Origin: Gammaproteobacteria bacterium
GTDB lineage: Bacteria; Pseudomonadota; Gammaproteobacteria; Steroidobacterales; GCA-2729495
Assembly: GCA_016874095.1 (NCBI GenBank)
Contig: VGVH01000002.1
Location: forward strand, 162,431-226,430
DNA length: 64,000 nucleotides
Reading direction: 5' to 3'
Position numbers and translations under genes: made by a program. Of the stretch, positions 18,713 through 27,147 are shown in pieces (position 1 is the stretch's first letter; every line of letters begins with the position of its first letter). The notes under the pieces were generated by a model that was given only the letters and a program-made list of their open reading frames with translations, ran no database searches and was not told the DNA's origin.

Positions 18713-20860
18713 TCAGAACTTGCCGTAGTAGCCCTCCTTCAATGCATCGAACAGGTTGGCCGCCGTGTGTAACTCACCGTCGTACTCGATCTCCTCATCG
18801 CCCTTCAGCTTGACCTCCGTGCCATCGTCGAGCACGAAGGTGTACTCGGTGTTCTGGAGATCCTTCTCCTTCACCAGTACGCCCTGGAAGGCTTCCGGAT
18901 TGAAGCGGAACGTCGTGCAGCCCTTCAGGCCCTTCTCGTAGGCGTAGAGATAGATGTCCTTGAACTGCTCGTAGGGGAAATCCGTCGGGACGTTTGCCGT
19001 CTTGGAAATGGACGAGTCGATCCATTTCTGTGCCGCTGCCTGGATATCGACGTGCTCCCGCGGGGTGATGTCATCGGCTGACACGAAATACTCAGGCAAC
19101 CGCTCCTCGGCCTTCGTCGAACCCGGCATGGCACCACCGTTCACCAGCTGGCGGTAAGCCAGCAGCTCGAACGAGAACACATCCACTTTCTCTTTCGTCT
19201 TGCGACCCTCGCGGATGACGTTGCGGAAATAGTGGTGGGCGAAACTCGGCTCGATGCCATTGCTGGCATTGTTGGCCAGTGACAGCGAGATCGTGCCGGT
19301 GGGAGCGATGGAGCTGTGGTGCGTGAACCGGGCGCCGGTCTTCTCGAGTTCCTTGACCAGCTCCGGCGCCACCTGGGCGAGCCTCTGCATGTAGCGGCTG
19401 TAACGCGTGTGCAGGACGCGGCCGCTGATGCGATCACCGGCTTTCCAGCCGTCGTCCTTCATCTCGGGCCGCTTGCGCAACATTTCACCGGTGACGGTGA
19501 ACTCTTCGAACATGATCGGCGCAGGGCCCTTCTCGCGCGCCAGCTCGAGCGCCGTCTCCCAGCCGGCAATTGCCATCTCCCTCGACACGTCCTCGGTGAA
19601 CTGCACCGACTCCGGCGAACCATAACGAAGCCGGAGCATGGCCATCGCCGATCCAAGACCGAGGAATCCCATGCCGTGGCGACGCTTGCGCAGAATCTCG
19701 TCACGCTGGCGCTCAAGCGGCAGTCCATTGATCTCGACGACGTTGTCGAGCATCCGCGTGAACACAAAGACGACGCGGCGATATTCGTCCCAGTCGAAGC
19801 GAGCTGTATCGGTGAAAGGATCGAGCACGAACTTCGTGAGATTCACCGAGCCCAGCAGGCAGGAACCGTAGGGCGGCAGCGGCTGTTCGCCGCAGGGGTT
19901 GGTGGCGCGGATGTTCTCCGCGAACCAGTTGTTGTTCATCTCGTTGACGCGATCGACCAGGATGAAGCCGGGCTCGGCGAAGTCGTACGTGGATGCCATG
20001 ATCAGGTCCCACACGCGCTGCGCCGGCAGCTTCTTGTAGACGCGGCAGGCAACCTCGCCACGATCGTTCGTGACATAGCCTGCCGTCGCAGGCCAGTCGC
20101 GCCAGACGACCTGCTCCGATTCGCTCAGGTCGACATCGCCCTGCTCGACCTGCCTGGCATCGATCGGGAAGACGAGTGGCCAGGGCTGGTTGGCCTTGAC
20201 CGCCCGGATGAAATCGTCGGTGATGAGCAGCGACAGATTGAACTGGCGAAGCCGGCCGTTCTCGCGCTTGGCGCGCACGAAATCGAGTACGTCCGGATGG
20301 ATCACATCGAAGGTGCCCATCTGTGCGCCACGACGTCCGCCCGCCGAAGACACGGTGAAGCACATCTTGTCGTAGATATCCATGAACGACAGCGGACCGG
20401 AGGTGTAGGCTCCCGCGCCGCTCACGTATGCGCCTTTCGGGCGCAAGGTGGAGAATTCGTACCCGATGCCGCAACCGGCCTTCAATGTCAGGCCCGCTTC
20501 GTGGACCTTCTCGAGGATCGTGTGCATCGAATCAGCAATCGTTCCTGAAACGGTACAGTTGATCGTGGAGGTTGCCGGCTTGTGCTCCCTGGCGCCGGCA
20601 TTCGACACGATGCGGCCAGCCGGAATTGCGCCCCGCCGCAGCGCCCACAGGAAGGTCTCGTACCAGGACTCGTGATCAGCCGGCGCCTCGACCTCTGCGA
20701 GCGCGCGGGCGATACGCTGGTACGTATCGTCCATCGTCTCGTCGATCACTTCACCGGTCTTCGACTTGAGACGGTATTTCTTGTCCCAAATATCGATGGA
20801 GGCTTCCTGGAAGGAAATACCCGGCGCCTTTGAACGATCGATCTGTACGGCCATTTTCAT
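18713..20860 (-). CDS. nrdJa: Adenosylcobalamin-dependent ribonucleoside-diphosphate reductase, catalytic subunit NrdJa
   Basis: A 715-residue class II reductase that makes deoxynucleotides using AdoCbl as radical source and needs no oxygen. The active-site motif NPCGEQPLPPYGSC is present. The allosteric and substrate blocks (TINCTVSGTIADSM, GCGIGYEFSTLRPKGA, APTGTISL) are intact. The start is ATG 20860 (MKMAVQ), with GGGGGA about ten bases upstream; ATG 20854 is the alternative. Its redox-active tail is supplied by nrdJb. The cell therefore depends on cobalamin for at least one route to dNTPs. A promoter, a palindrome and an NrdR-box-like site lie upstream. Confidence 0.95.
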   Translation of the reverse strand: MKMAVQIDRSKAPGISFQEASIDIWDKKYRLKSKTGEVIDETMDDTYQRIARALAEVEAPADHESWYETFLWALRRGAIPAGRIVSNAGAREHKPATSTINCTVSGTIADSMHTILEKVHEAGLTLKAGCGIGYEFSTLRPKGAYVSGAGAYTSGPLSFMDIYDKMCFTVSSAGGRRGAQMGTFDVIHPDVLDFVRAKRENGRLRQFNLSLLITDDFIRAVKANQPWPLVFPIDARQVEQGDVDLSESEQVVWRDWPATAGYVTNDRGEVACRVYKKLPAQRVWDLIMASTYDFAEPGFILVDRVNEMNNNWFAENIRATNPCGEQPLPPYGSCLLGSVNLTKFVLDPFTDTARFDWDEYRRVVFVFTRMLDNVVEINGLPLERQRDEILRKRRHGMGFLGLGSAMAMLRLRYGSPESVQFTEDVSREMAIAGWETALELAREKGPAPIMFEEFTVTGEMLRKRPEMKDDGWKAGDRISGRVLHTRYSRYMQRLAQVAPELVKELEKTGARFTHHSSIAPTGTISLSLANNASNGIEPSFAHHYFRNVIREGRKTKEKVDVFSFELLAYRQLVNGGAMPGSTKAEERLPEYFVSADDITPREHVDIQAAAQKWIDSSISKTANVPTDFPYEQFKDIYLYAYEKGLKGCTTFRFNPEAFQGVLVKEKDLQNTEYTFVLDDGTEVKLKGDEEIEYDGELHTAANLFDALKEGYYGKF

Positions 20861-20885
20861 CGCGACACTGTCCCCCGAAACGACT

Positions 20886-20900
20886 GGCTCCCGAAGAGCC
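20886..20900 (-). other. UUCG-type hairpin in the nrdJa leader
   Basis: On the minus strand GGCTC TTCGG GAGCC forms a 5-bp stem about 25 bases before the nrdJa ATG, close to the SD. It could modulate translation. No U-tract follows. Confidence 0.4.
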
Positions 20901-20973
20901 CTAATCCCCGTGCATCCTCTGGCCTAGCGAAGAAATTCCCGCTGCCGCGGCACCGGAAAGCCCAGAATGCGGC

Positions 20974-20991
20974 GGCACAAGATCTTGTGCC
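20974..20991. promoter_or_regulatory. 18-bp perfect palindrome at the nrdJa transcription start
   Basis: GGCACAAGATCTTGTGCC is a perfect dyad. It begins a few bases downstream of the start point predicted from the promoter at 21005-21032. It may be a dimeric repressor operator, or a 9-bp stem at the 5' end of the mRNA. Confidence 0.5.
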
Positions 20992-21004
20992 CACTCAAAC
21001 GTAG

Positions 21005-21032
21005 GTTATGTCTCGTCAGCTGATCGCGTCAA
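21005..21032 (-). promoter_or_regulatory. Sigma70-type promoter of nrdJa-nrdJb
   Basis: On the minus strand TTGACG (plus 21027-21032) and CATAAC (plus 21005-21010) are separated by 16 bases. An AT-rich tract further upstream could act as an UP element. The predicted start is near 20998, giving a 138-base leader. Confidence 0.6.
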
Positions 21033-21142
21033 GCCGATTTTCACCCGATGAGGCAGCTTTTAATCTTTTTAAATCAATTCGTTAACAAAAACGCCGGGGA
21101 AATCACTACACCGCGCACGCAACCTCTCGGAAGCATTGGAAA

Positions 21143-21158
21143 ACACAATATCTAGTGG
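21143..21158. promoter_or_regulatory. NrdR-box-like site
   Basis: ACACAATATCTAGTGG matches the 16-bp NrdR consensus acaCWATATATWGtgt at nearly all positions. A second box at the usual 31-bp phase is not apparent. It lies 111 bp upstream of the proposed nrdJa -35, farther than usual. Confidence 0.5.
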
Positions 21159-21303
21159 CATCGGCCACCAGCCGATCCCCTGGTTGTCCACAGGGTTTCC
21201 ACACCCTTGGTGACGAATACGCGCCGCCATGAACCCGATATGATTCGCGCTCTCAAAATGCAGCAGCCAAAGCCGGCTCTGCTCAGACGAGGAAACTCGA
21301 AAT

Positions 21304-22668
21304 ATGTCCGTGCGTCACCAGATTGCCGCTTTTCTGCTGCTTGCTTTCAGCTCGACTGCCGCCGTGGCTGCATTGCCCTCGGTCGTCGGGGAGCAAAGTC
21401 TTCCCAGCCTCGCACCGCTGGTGCGCCAGGTGTCACCGGCCGTCGTCAGCATTGCCACCAAGGGCACGGTCGACACGCGCTCCAATCCGCTGATGGACGA
21501 TCCTTTCTTCCGCCGCTTCTTCGGTGTGCCGCCTCAGCAGCGACAGCGTGAAGTTCGCAGCGCCGGCTCGGGCGTCATCGTTGACGCGAAGAACGGCTAC
21601 GTCATCACCAATCACCACGTTGTCGACAACGCTGACGAGATCGAAGTCGTGCTGCGCGACAACCGCAGCCTCAAAGCGACCGTCGTCGGCTCCGACGAAG
21701 GCACTGACATCGCGATATTGAAATTGAGCGAACCCGGGAGGCTTACGCAGATCGCGCTTGGCAATTCGGATGGCGTACAGGTTGGCGATTTCGTCGTGGC
21801 CATCGGCAACCCCTTTGGCCTGCAGTCGACGGTTACCTCCGGGATCGTCAGCGCGCTCGGCCGCAGCGGCATCACGCAGGACGGCTACGAGGATTTCATC
21901 CAGACCGATGCGTCTATCAACCCAGGCAATTCAGGCGGCGCCCTGGTCAATCTCAAGGGCGAACTGATCGGCATCAATTCTGCGATCTTCTCGAACAGTG
22001 GCGGCAACATCGGCATCGGCTTCGCGATCCCGGTGAATATCGCCAAGTCGATCATGTCGCAGATCCTGCAATTCGGTAAAGTCCGGCGCGGTCTGCTTGG
22101 CGTGACTATCAGCGACTTCGGCGCGGATACCGCGAAGGCCTACGGCATGGACAGTGCCGAAGGAGCGTTGGTACAGGAAGTCGCTGCGGGCTCATCCGCA
22201 GAAAAAGCGGGGGTAGAGGTCGGCGACGTAATCGTTGCCGTCGACGGCGAGCAGATCTCGAATGCCGCCGAGCTGCGCACGACGATAGGCTTGAAGCGCA
22301 GCGGCGAGAAAATCCGCCTCGACGTCCTGCGCGAAGGCAAGCGCCAGACACTCACCGCCCTCCTCGACGAGCGGGAGACCGCGGCACAGATCGGCGCGGA
22401 TGATATCCATCCCGGCCTGGAGGGCGCGGAACTTGCCAGCTACGACGGCTCGGGCGGCAGCTTCAACGGCCCGGCCGTGCTGGTGGCGTCAGTCGAGCCC
22501 GAAAGTCCGGCAGCGGCAGGCGGACTGCGCGCGAACGACATTGTCGTCGCCGTCAACCGCACGCGCGTACGCTCGGTGCAGGAATTCCGTGAAGCTGCGG
22601 GAGACCAGCGCCTGCTGATCCTGTCGATACGACGCGGAAACCGCGACCTGCTCGTGCAGATACGCTGA
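21304..22668 (+). CDS. degQ: Do-family periplasmic serine endoprotease (DegQ/DegP type)
   Basis: A 454-residue protease-chaperone of the periplasm. It has a signal peptide at residues 1-22 (cleavage near AVA-AL), then a trypsin-like domain with catalytic H105 (TNHHVV), D135 (GTDIAIL) and S210 (NPGNSGGAL). Two PDZ domains follow (about 260-350 and 375-450). The LA loop is short (FFRRFFGVPPQQRQRE), which favours DegQ or MucD over DegP. It is transcribed away from nrdJa with a 443-bp gap and has no downstream partner on its strand. The larger Deg protein at 54-57 kb is a distinct type. Confidence 0.93.
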   Translation: MSVRHQIAAFLLLAFSSTAAVAALPSVVGEQSLPSLAPLVRQVSPAVVSIATKGTVDTRSNPLMDDPFFRRFFGVPPQQRQREVRSAGSGVIVDAKNGYVITNHHVVDNADEIEVVLRDNRSLKATVVGSDEGTDIAILKLSEPGRLTQIALGNSDGVQVGDFVVAIGNPFGLQSTVTSGIVSALGRSGITQDGYEDFIQTDASINPGNSGGALVNLKGELIGINSAIFSNSGGNIGIGFAIPVNIAKSIMSQILQFGKVRRGLLGVTISDFGADTAKAYGMDSAEGALVQEVAAGSSAEKAGVEVGDVIVAVDGEQISNAAELRTTIGLKRSGEKIRLDVLREGKRQTLTALLDERETAAQIGADDIHPGLEGAELASYDGSGGSFNGPAVLVASVEPESPAAAGGLRANDIVVAVNRTRVRSVQEFREAAGDQRLLILSIRRGNRDLLVQIR

Positions 22669-22680
22669 GGCGGCGACGCC

Positions 22681-23778
22681 TCAGCCCGCGGTCGCCTGCC
22701 CGCAGCCGGCGGGCGACCGACGGGCGGTCGGGCGTTCGATGTGAGCCAATACGCGACTGCGTTCGGCAGCGCTGAGGCGCGCGAGCCGGTCCATTCGCCG
22801 GAAAAAGCGCGACCAGTCGCGACCTTCACTTTCGAATATGACCCGCAGTACGTCCACATGTCGGTTGTAGGTGCTGGCCGCGCCGAATACCGCGTTGTTC
22901 AGCGGTCCGGAGAACCAGCGGTCGAAGTGCGGCGGCCCGGACCATGTTGCTCGCAGCCGCCGGTAGTTCTCACGCAGTCGCTCGAACGCCGTTGCCTTGG
23001 CAGCTCGCCGGGCCCCGGCTTCGCCGGGTCCGCGGTAGATCTGCCGCAACTCCCTGCGGGCGTCCGCCACGAGGTCCTGCACCAGCCGTTCACGATCGAG
23101 GCTCAGCGCATACCGGCACAATCCAGGCTGATCACCGCGAGTCTCCAGCCACAGCAGCATGCCCTCCTGCTCCACCAGCGAAGCGACGCCCTCGTTGAAC
23201 GGCGTATCGCCTCGCGCGTAGACGCGCTGGTGCGCGAGCTCGTGGAAGATCAACCCGGCGATCGCCCGGTCCGACAGCGAAAGCACGGTGCTCAACAGCG
23301 GGTCCCGGAAATAGCCGAGGGTCGAATAAGCTGAAGCACCGATCACTGAGACATCGTTTCCGGCCTGTGCCAGCCTGGCGGCGTAAGCGTCAGCCGCGGT
23401 TTCGGCGAAGTAACCCCGATAAGTGACACATCCGGCCACCGGAAAACACCACTCCCTCAGTACCAGGGAAAATTCGGGGGCCGCGAACACGTTCCAGACC
23501 ACTTGCGGGCGGTCGAGCATGACAACCGAGCGATAACTGCCGTTGTCCGGCAGCTCGAGCTCACGATGCGCGAAATCCAGCGCCGCCTGTGCAGCAGCAA
23601 TGCCGGCTCGAAGCGAAGACGGTGTTGCTCCATCGGCCAGGACTTCAGCGACAGGCTCGCGCTGCCGCATCAACTGGATCTGGCCTGCCACGGCCTGGCG
23701 CAGGTAGGAAGAGCAGCCGCCAGTCGCCAGCGCGTCCAGTACGCAGATCAGGACCAGAGCGACGCGACCAGGCAACAT
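22681..23778 (-). CDS. Putative lipoprotein aminopeptidase (PF10023-like)
   Basis: A 365-residue protein with a lipoprotein signal: hydrophobic residues 6-18, then the lipobox ATGGC, making the Cys near residue 22 the lipidated end. The mature start CSSYLRQAVAGQIQLM is typical of the PF10023 'putative aminopeptidase' family. A zinc-metallopeptidase site HELAH with downstream NEGVAS (third ligand Glu) lies in the middle. An envelope-anchored metallopeptidase is therefore likely; its substrate is unknown. It is convergent with the Do protease (12 bases apart) and divergent from cca. Confidence 0.8.
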   Translation of the reverse strand: MLPGRVALVLICVLDALATGGCSSYLRQAVAGQIQLMRQREPVAEVLADGATPSSLRAGIAAAQAALDFAHRELELPDNGSYRSVVMLDRPQVVWNVFAAPEFSLVLREWCFPVAGCVTYRGYFAETAADAYAARLAQAGNDVSVIGASAYSTLGYFRDPLLSTVLSLSDRAIAGLIFHELAHQRVYARGDTPFNEGVASLVEQEGMLLWLETRGDQPGLCRYALSLDRERLVQDLVADARRELRQIYRGPGEAGARRAAKATAFERLRENYRRLRATWSGPPHFDRWFSGPLNNAVFGAASTYNRHVDVLRVIFESEGRDWSRFFRRMDRLARLSAAERSRVLAHIERPTARRSPAGCGQATAG

Positions 23779-23810
23779 GTTGCCGGCAGGATAACGGCTA
23801 CAATCGCCCG

Positions 23811-25055
23811 ATGCAGATCTACCTGGTCGGCGGTGCGGTTCGCGACCGCCTGCTCGGCATTGAAGCCGGCGAGCGGGACTGGGTGGTCGTGGGAGCGCGG
23901 CCCGACGAACTGGAGTCGCGCGGATACCGGCGCGTCGGTGCGAGCTTCCCCGTGTTCCTGCACCCTGAGACCGGCGAGGAATACGCCCTGGCGCGAACCG
24001 AGCGCAAGACGGGACCCGGTTATCACGGGTTCGAGATCCAGGCTGCGCCGGATGTCACCCTCGAGGACGACCTGCGCCGGCGCGACCTGACGATCAACGC
24101 GATGGCGCAGGACGACAAAGGCGCCGTGATCGATCCCTGGGGCGGCCGCCGGGATCTCGCTGCGAAATTGCTGCGCCATGTAAGCGATGCGTTCCGTGAG
24201 GATCCAGTGCGAATTCTGCGCGTGGCGCGCTTCGCCGCCCGGTATGCACCGCTCGGTTTCGCCGTGGCCGACGAGACGTTGGCCGTAATGCGCGAGATGG
24301 TCGTATCGGGCGAAGCCGCATCGCTGGTCCCGGAGCGCGTATGGCAGGAAACCGAGAAGGCGCTGGCCGAGCCGCGGCCCGATGTGTTTCTGCGCGTACT
24401 TCGCAACTGCGGGGCGCTCGCGATCATCTTTCCCGAAGTCGACGCATTGTGGGGGGTGCCGCAGCCAGCCAGGTGGCACCCGGAAATCGATACGGGCGAG
24501 CACTTGCTGCTGGCCCTGCAGGAGAGCGCCAGACTTGGCGCAACGACGCCGGCGCGATTCGCGGTACTCGTGCATGACCTCGGGAAGGGAACGACACCGC
24601 CTGCCGAGTGGCCGAAGCACATCGCCCACGAGGAACGCAGCGTCGCGCTCGTTGAGCAGCTTTGCGGGCGACTTGGCGCACCGGCACGCTACCGCGAACT
24701 GGGCGTGATCGTCGCAAGGCACCATGGCAATTTCGGACGCGCACTGGAAATGCGCCCTGCCACGATTCTGCGGCTGCTCGAGGATACGGATGCATTACGA
24801 CGACCGGAGCGCTTCGATGAATTCCTGGCGGCCTGCGAAGCAGACGCTCGCGGCAGGCTCGGATTTTCGGACAGGCCCTGCCCGCAGGCAGCTCTGCTGC
24901 GCGCAGCTCTCGACGCGGCCCGCGAAGTAACGGCGGCAGATCCAGTAGCGCGTGGACTGGAAGGACCGGCCGTCGGCGAAGCGCTGCGCGAACTGCGGAT
25001 CGCAGCCATCAAGCGCGTCAGGGATGCCTGGGCAGGAACCCCTGCAGACATCTAG
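23811..25055 (+). CDS. cca: CCA-adding tRNA nucleotidyltransferase
   Basis: A 414-residue class II nucleotidyltransferase that builds or repairs the CCA end of tRNAs. The start MQIYLVGGAVRDRLLG holds the G-binding signature. ERDWVVVG (the family's DxD is ExD here) and RRRDLTINAMA follow, then the nucleotide-specificity helices. The C-terminal third has an HD phosphohydrolase domain (HDLGKGTTP...HIAHEERS), as in the E. coli enzyme. The start is ATG 23811; upstream frame residues lie inside the divergent peptidase gene. The tRNA in this window has no encoded CCA, so this enzyme is needed. Its last 4 bases overlap convergent midA. Confidence 0.96.
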   Translation: MQIYLVGGAVRDRLLGIEAGERDWVVVGARPDELESRGYRRVGASFPVFLHPETGEEYALARTERKTGPGYHGFEIQAAPDVTLEDDLRRRDLTINAMAQDDKGAVIDPWGGRRDLAAKLLRHVSDAFREDPVRILRVARFAARYAPLGFAVADETLAVMREMVVSGEAASLVPERVWQETEKALAEPRPDVFLRVLRNCGALAIIFPEVDALWGVPQPARWHPEIDTGEHLLLALQESARLGATTPARFAVLVHDLGKGTTPPAEWPKHIAHEERSVALVEQLCGRLGAPARYRELGVIVARHHGNFGRALEMRPATILRLLEDTDALRRPERFDEFLAACEADARGRLGFSDRPCPQAALLRAALDAAREVTAADPVARGLEGPAVGEALRELRIAAIKRVRDAWAGTPADI

Positions 25056-26224
25056 AGACGGGAGCGCAGGTCGCGAAACCCGAAGCCGGGTGAGCGAGCG
25101 ACACCGCGCGCGAGCGCCATGATCTTGCACCGCTCGCCCATCTCTCCCGGCAGCAAAAGCGTCTTGGCCTGCTGCAGCGCCCGCAGCGACGCTGCATCCT
25201 GGCGTCCCGCGAATTCCTCAAGTTCGATGTCGACACCCGCGTCGATGAGGAAATGCGCCTGGGTCGCGTAGCCAGCCACGTCGAGTCCGGCCCCGACGGC
25301 TGATGCCGCGAGCAGGGTGAAGTCGACCCAGGCAGTCATGTCCTGCAGGCCCGGATAAAGGAGCGCATCCCGATGTGCCCTGTGCCGGTAGTAGCAGAGG
25401 AAGGTTCCGTCGCGACGCTCAGGCAGGTAGTACTCGCTTCGCGTACAGCCGTAGTCGCCGATGAACACAGTACCTCGGCGCAGCGATCCGGCAACAGCAT
25501 TGATCCAGCCCGGCAATCGCAGGCTGACTTCGCTCGTGTAACCGTCCGGCAACTGGCCGCCAGTGGCCTGCTCGATGGCCGCAACCGCAGCTGCCAGCCC
25601 AGCACTGGCATCAGCTTCAGCCAACTGGAACGTCCCACGCTTGATGCACACGCCGAGCGCCCGCGGTCCCGGTGCGCGGCGCACGAAACGCTCCACGGGC
25701 AACGCGTCGGCAACCTCGTTTGCGATCACCAGACCGTCGAATTTCGCCGCGGGAAGGCGATCGATCCACTCGACGCGGCGGGCGATATCGTCGCCCAGGT
25801 TCGCGAGGTACTCGCGCTGCCTTGTACGCAATTCAGCGCTGACCTCGAGGATAAGATACTTTTGTGGAAGTGCGTCCAGGGATGCCAGTCGCCCGAGCAA
25901 ACCGTATGCGAGGGCGCCCGTTCCGGCACCGAATTCGAGCACGACGGGCTCGGGCAGTGCGGCAAGCAGTGGGGCGCTGGCCCGTGCCAGGCACCGCGCG
26001 AACACAGGCGAAATTTCCGGCGCGGTGACGAAGTCTCCGGCTGGCCCGAACTTCGTCGCCCCGGCGCTGTAGTAGCCGAGTGCCGGCTCGTACAGCGCAA
26101 GCTCCATATAGCGGGAGAACGGAATCCACCCGCCGGCTGCCGCGATTTCCTCACGGATACGACTGGCGAGTCTGGCGCTGTGTGCAAGCGCCTCCGTCGT
26201 CGGCTCTTCGAATAAGCTGGACAT
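25052..26224 (-). CDS. MidA/NDUFAF7-family SAM-dependent methyltransferase (DUF185)
   Basis: A 390-residue member of the family whose mitochondrial member NDUFAF7/MidA methylates an arginine of complex I. The hallmarks are RYMELALYEPALGYYSAG, GDFVTAPEISPVFARCLAR and the SAM-binding VLEFGAGTGALAYGLL (near residue 100). Bacterial members are conserved, but their target is not established. It is a single gene on the minus strand, convergent and overlapping by four bases with cca, and divergent from the pteridine-reductase-like gene by 64 bases. Confidence 0.88.
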   Translation of the reverse strand: MSSLFEEPTTEALAHSARLASRIREEIAAAGGWIPFSRYMELALYEPALGYYSAGATKFGPAGDFVTAPEISPVFARCLARASAPLLAALPEPVVLEFGAGTGALAYGLLGRLASLDALPQKYLILEVSAELRTRQREYLANLGDDIARRVEWIDRLPAAKFDGLVIANEVADALPVERFVRRAPGPRALGVCIKRGTFQLAEADASAGLAAAVAAIEQATGGQLPDGYTSEVSLRLPGWINAVAGSLRRGTVFIGDYGCTRSEYYLPERRDGTFLCYYRHRAHRDALLYPGLQDMTAWVDFTLLAASAVGAGLDVAGYATQAHFLIDAGVDIELEEFAGRQDAASLRALQQAKTLLLPGEMGERCKIMALARGVARSPGFGFRDLRSRL

Positions 26225-26288
26225 GGTGGTGTAATCTTACGTTTTAAGAGTCGAGCCCAGCGCCAGCAGCCGCGGCGCGAATCCGGAC

Positions 26289-27044
26289 ATGAGCGTCAAT
26301 CGTCAATCCCTCGAAGGGAAGTGGGTCCTCATCACCGGCGCGGCCAGGCGCGTCGGTGCCAGCATTGCCCGCAGCCTGCACGACGCGGGTGCCAGCGTCG
26401 CGCTCCACTACCGCGACTCGGCGGGTCCTGCTGCCGAACTGGCGGCCGAATTCAACGCGAAGCGCCGCGACTCCGCCCTGCCGGTGGCAGCCGACCTTCT
26501 CGACCACACCGCCCTGCCGCGGCTTGTGGACGCCGTGGTCGGCCGCACCGGCCGACTCGACGTGTTGATCAACAATGCCTCGAGCTTCTATCCCACGCCC
26601 CTAGGCGCGGTAACGCCCGCCCAGTGGGATGACCTGGTCGGCACCAACCTGAAAGCTCCTCTCTTTCTGAGTCAGGCTGCATTGCCCCACCTGCGCGCAA
26701 GTCGCGGTGTGATCGTGAACCTCATCGACATCCACGCCGTACGACCGCTGCGCAATCACCCGGTCTACGGAGCGGCCAAGGCCGGGCTCGCCATGCTGAC
26801 GCGATCGCTGGCCCGAGACCTCGCACCGGACATCCGGGTCAACGGCATCGCGCCAGGCGCCGTGCTCTGGCCGGATGACGGAATCGAGGAACGGACGCGG
26901 GATAGCATCATCCGCCAGATCCCGTTGCAGCGTGCGGGCTCCCCCGAGGACATCGCGGGCTGCGTGTTGTTCCTCGTGCGTGACGCTCCCTACGTGACCG
27001 GCCAGATCGTCACGGTGGACGGCGGGCGATCCATTGGGTGGTAA
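26289..27044 (+). CDS. folM: Pteridine reductase-like short-chain dehydrogenase (FolM type)
   Basis: A 251-residue SDR. The NAD(P) motif is TGAARRVGASIA, with the Arg-Arg typical of pteridine reductases that bind NADPH. NNASSFYPTPLG and the catalytic Tyr-x3-Lys in YGAAKAGL follow, and the end is GQIVTVDGGRSIGW. Such enzymes reduce dihydromonapterin or dihydrobiopterin/folate. Immediately convergent are folK, folB and tsaD, which supports a pterin role. The stop is six bases before the left arm of a 36-bp hairpin. The exact pterin substrate is an inference. Confidence 0.82.
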   Translation: MSVNRQSLEGKWVLITGAARRVGASIARSLHDAGASVALHYRDSAGPAAELAAEFNAKRRDSALPVAADLLDHTALPRLVDAVVGRTGRLDVLINNASSFYPTPLGAVTPAQWDDLVGTNLKAPLFLSQAALPHLRASRGVIVNLIDIHAVRPLRNHPVYGAAKAGLAMLTRSLARDLAPDIRVNGIAPGAVLWPDDGIEERTRDSIIRQIPLQRAGSPEDIAGCVLFLVRDAPYVTGQIVTVDGGRSIGW

Positions 27045-27050
27045 GGTCGC

Positions 27051-27147
27051 CGACGGCTCGGGCGGCTGAGCGCCGTGGTGCTTCCCGAGCGAGTAAGAGT
27101 TCCCCCAGCGAGGGAAGCACCGCGGCGCTCAGCCGCCCGAGCCGTCG
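27051..27147. repeat. Long hairpin, copy 1 of a conserved-loop inverted repeat
   Basis: The 36-base arms (27051-27086 and 27112-27147) are complementary apart from one T/G position. The 25-base loop contains GAGCGAGTAAGAGTTCCCC. The left arm begins six bases after the folM-like stop, and the right arm covers the last 19 bases of folK. The same loop is found in the hairpin at 47504-47594, whose outer arms are different. It probably ends transcription of both convergent genes. Confidence 0.9.

Larger units (their letters stand above)
20861..21303. other. Regulatory gap between divergent nrdJa and degQ-type gene (443 bp)
   Basis: No coding sequence is recognisable here. From the nrdJa side it holds a UUCG-type hairpin (20886-20900), an 18-bp perfect palindrome (20974-20991), a sigma70-like promoter (21005-21032), an AT-rich patch (21058-21091), an NrdR-box-like site (21143-21158) and a DnaA-box-like TTGTCCACA (21184-21192). 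I searched by eye for a cobalamin riboswitch and saw no convincing B12 box. Confidence 0.7.

Noticed and set aside
16574-18772. 732-codon open frame on the plus strand
   Set aside because: It runs antisense through hldE and the nrdJb gene, has no domain likeness, and such frames are common in high-GC DNA.
20861-21000. Cobalamin riboswitch upstream of nrdJa
   Set aside because: No B12 box or kissing-loop pattern is visible, and class II RNR genes are not the usual targets of this OFF switch.
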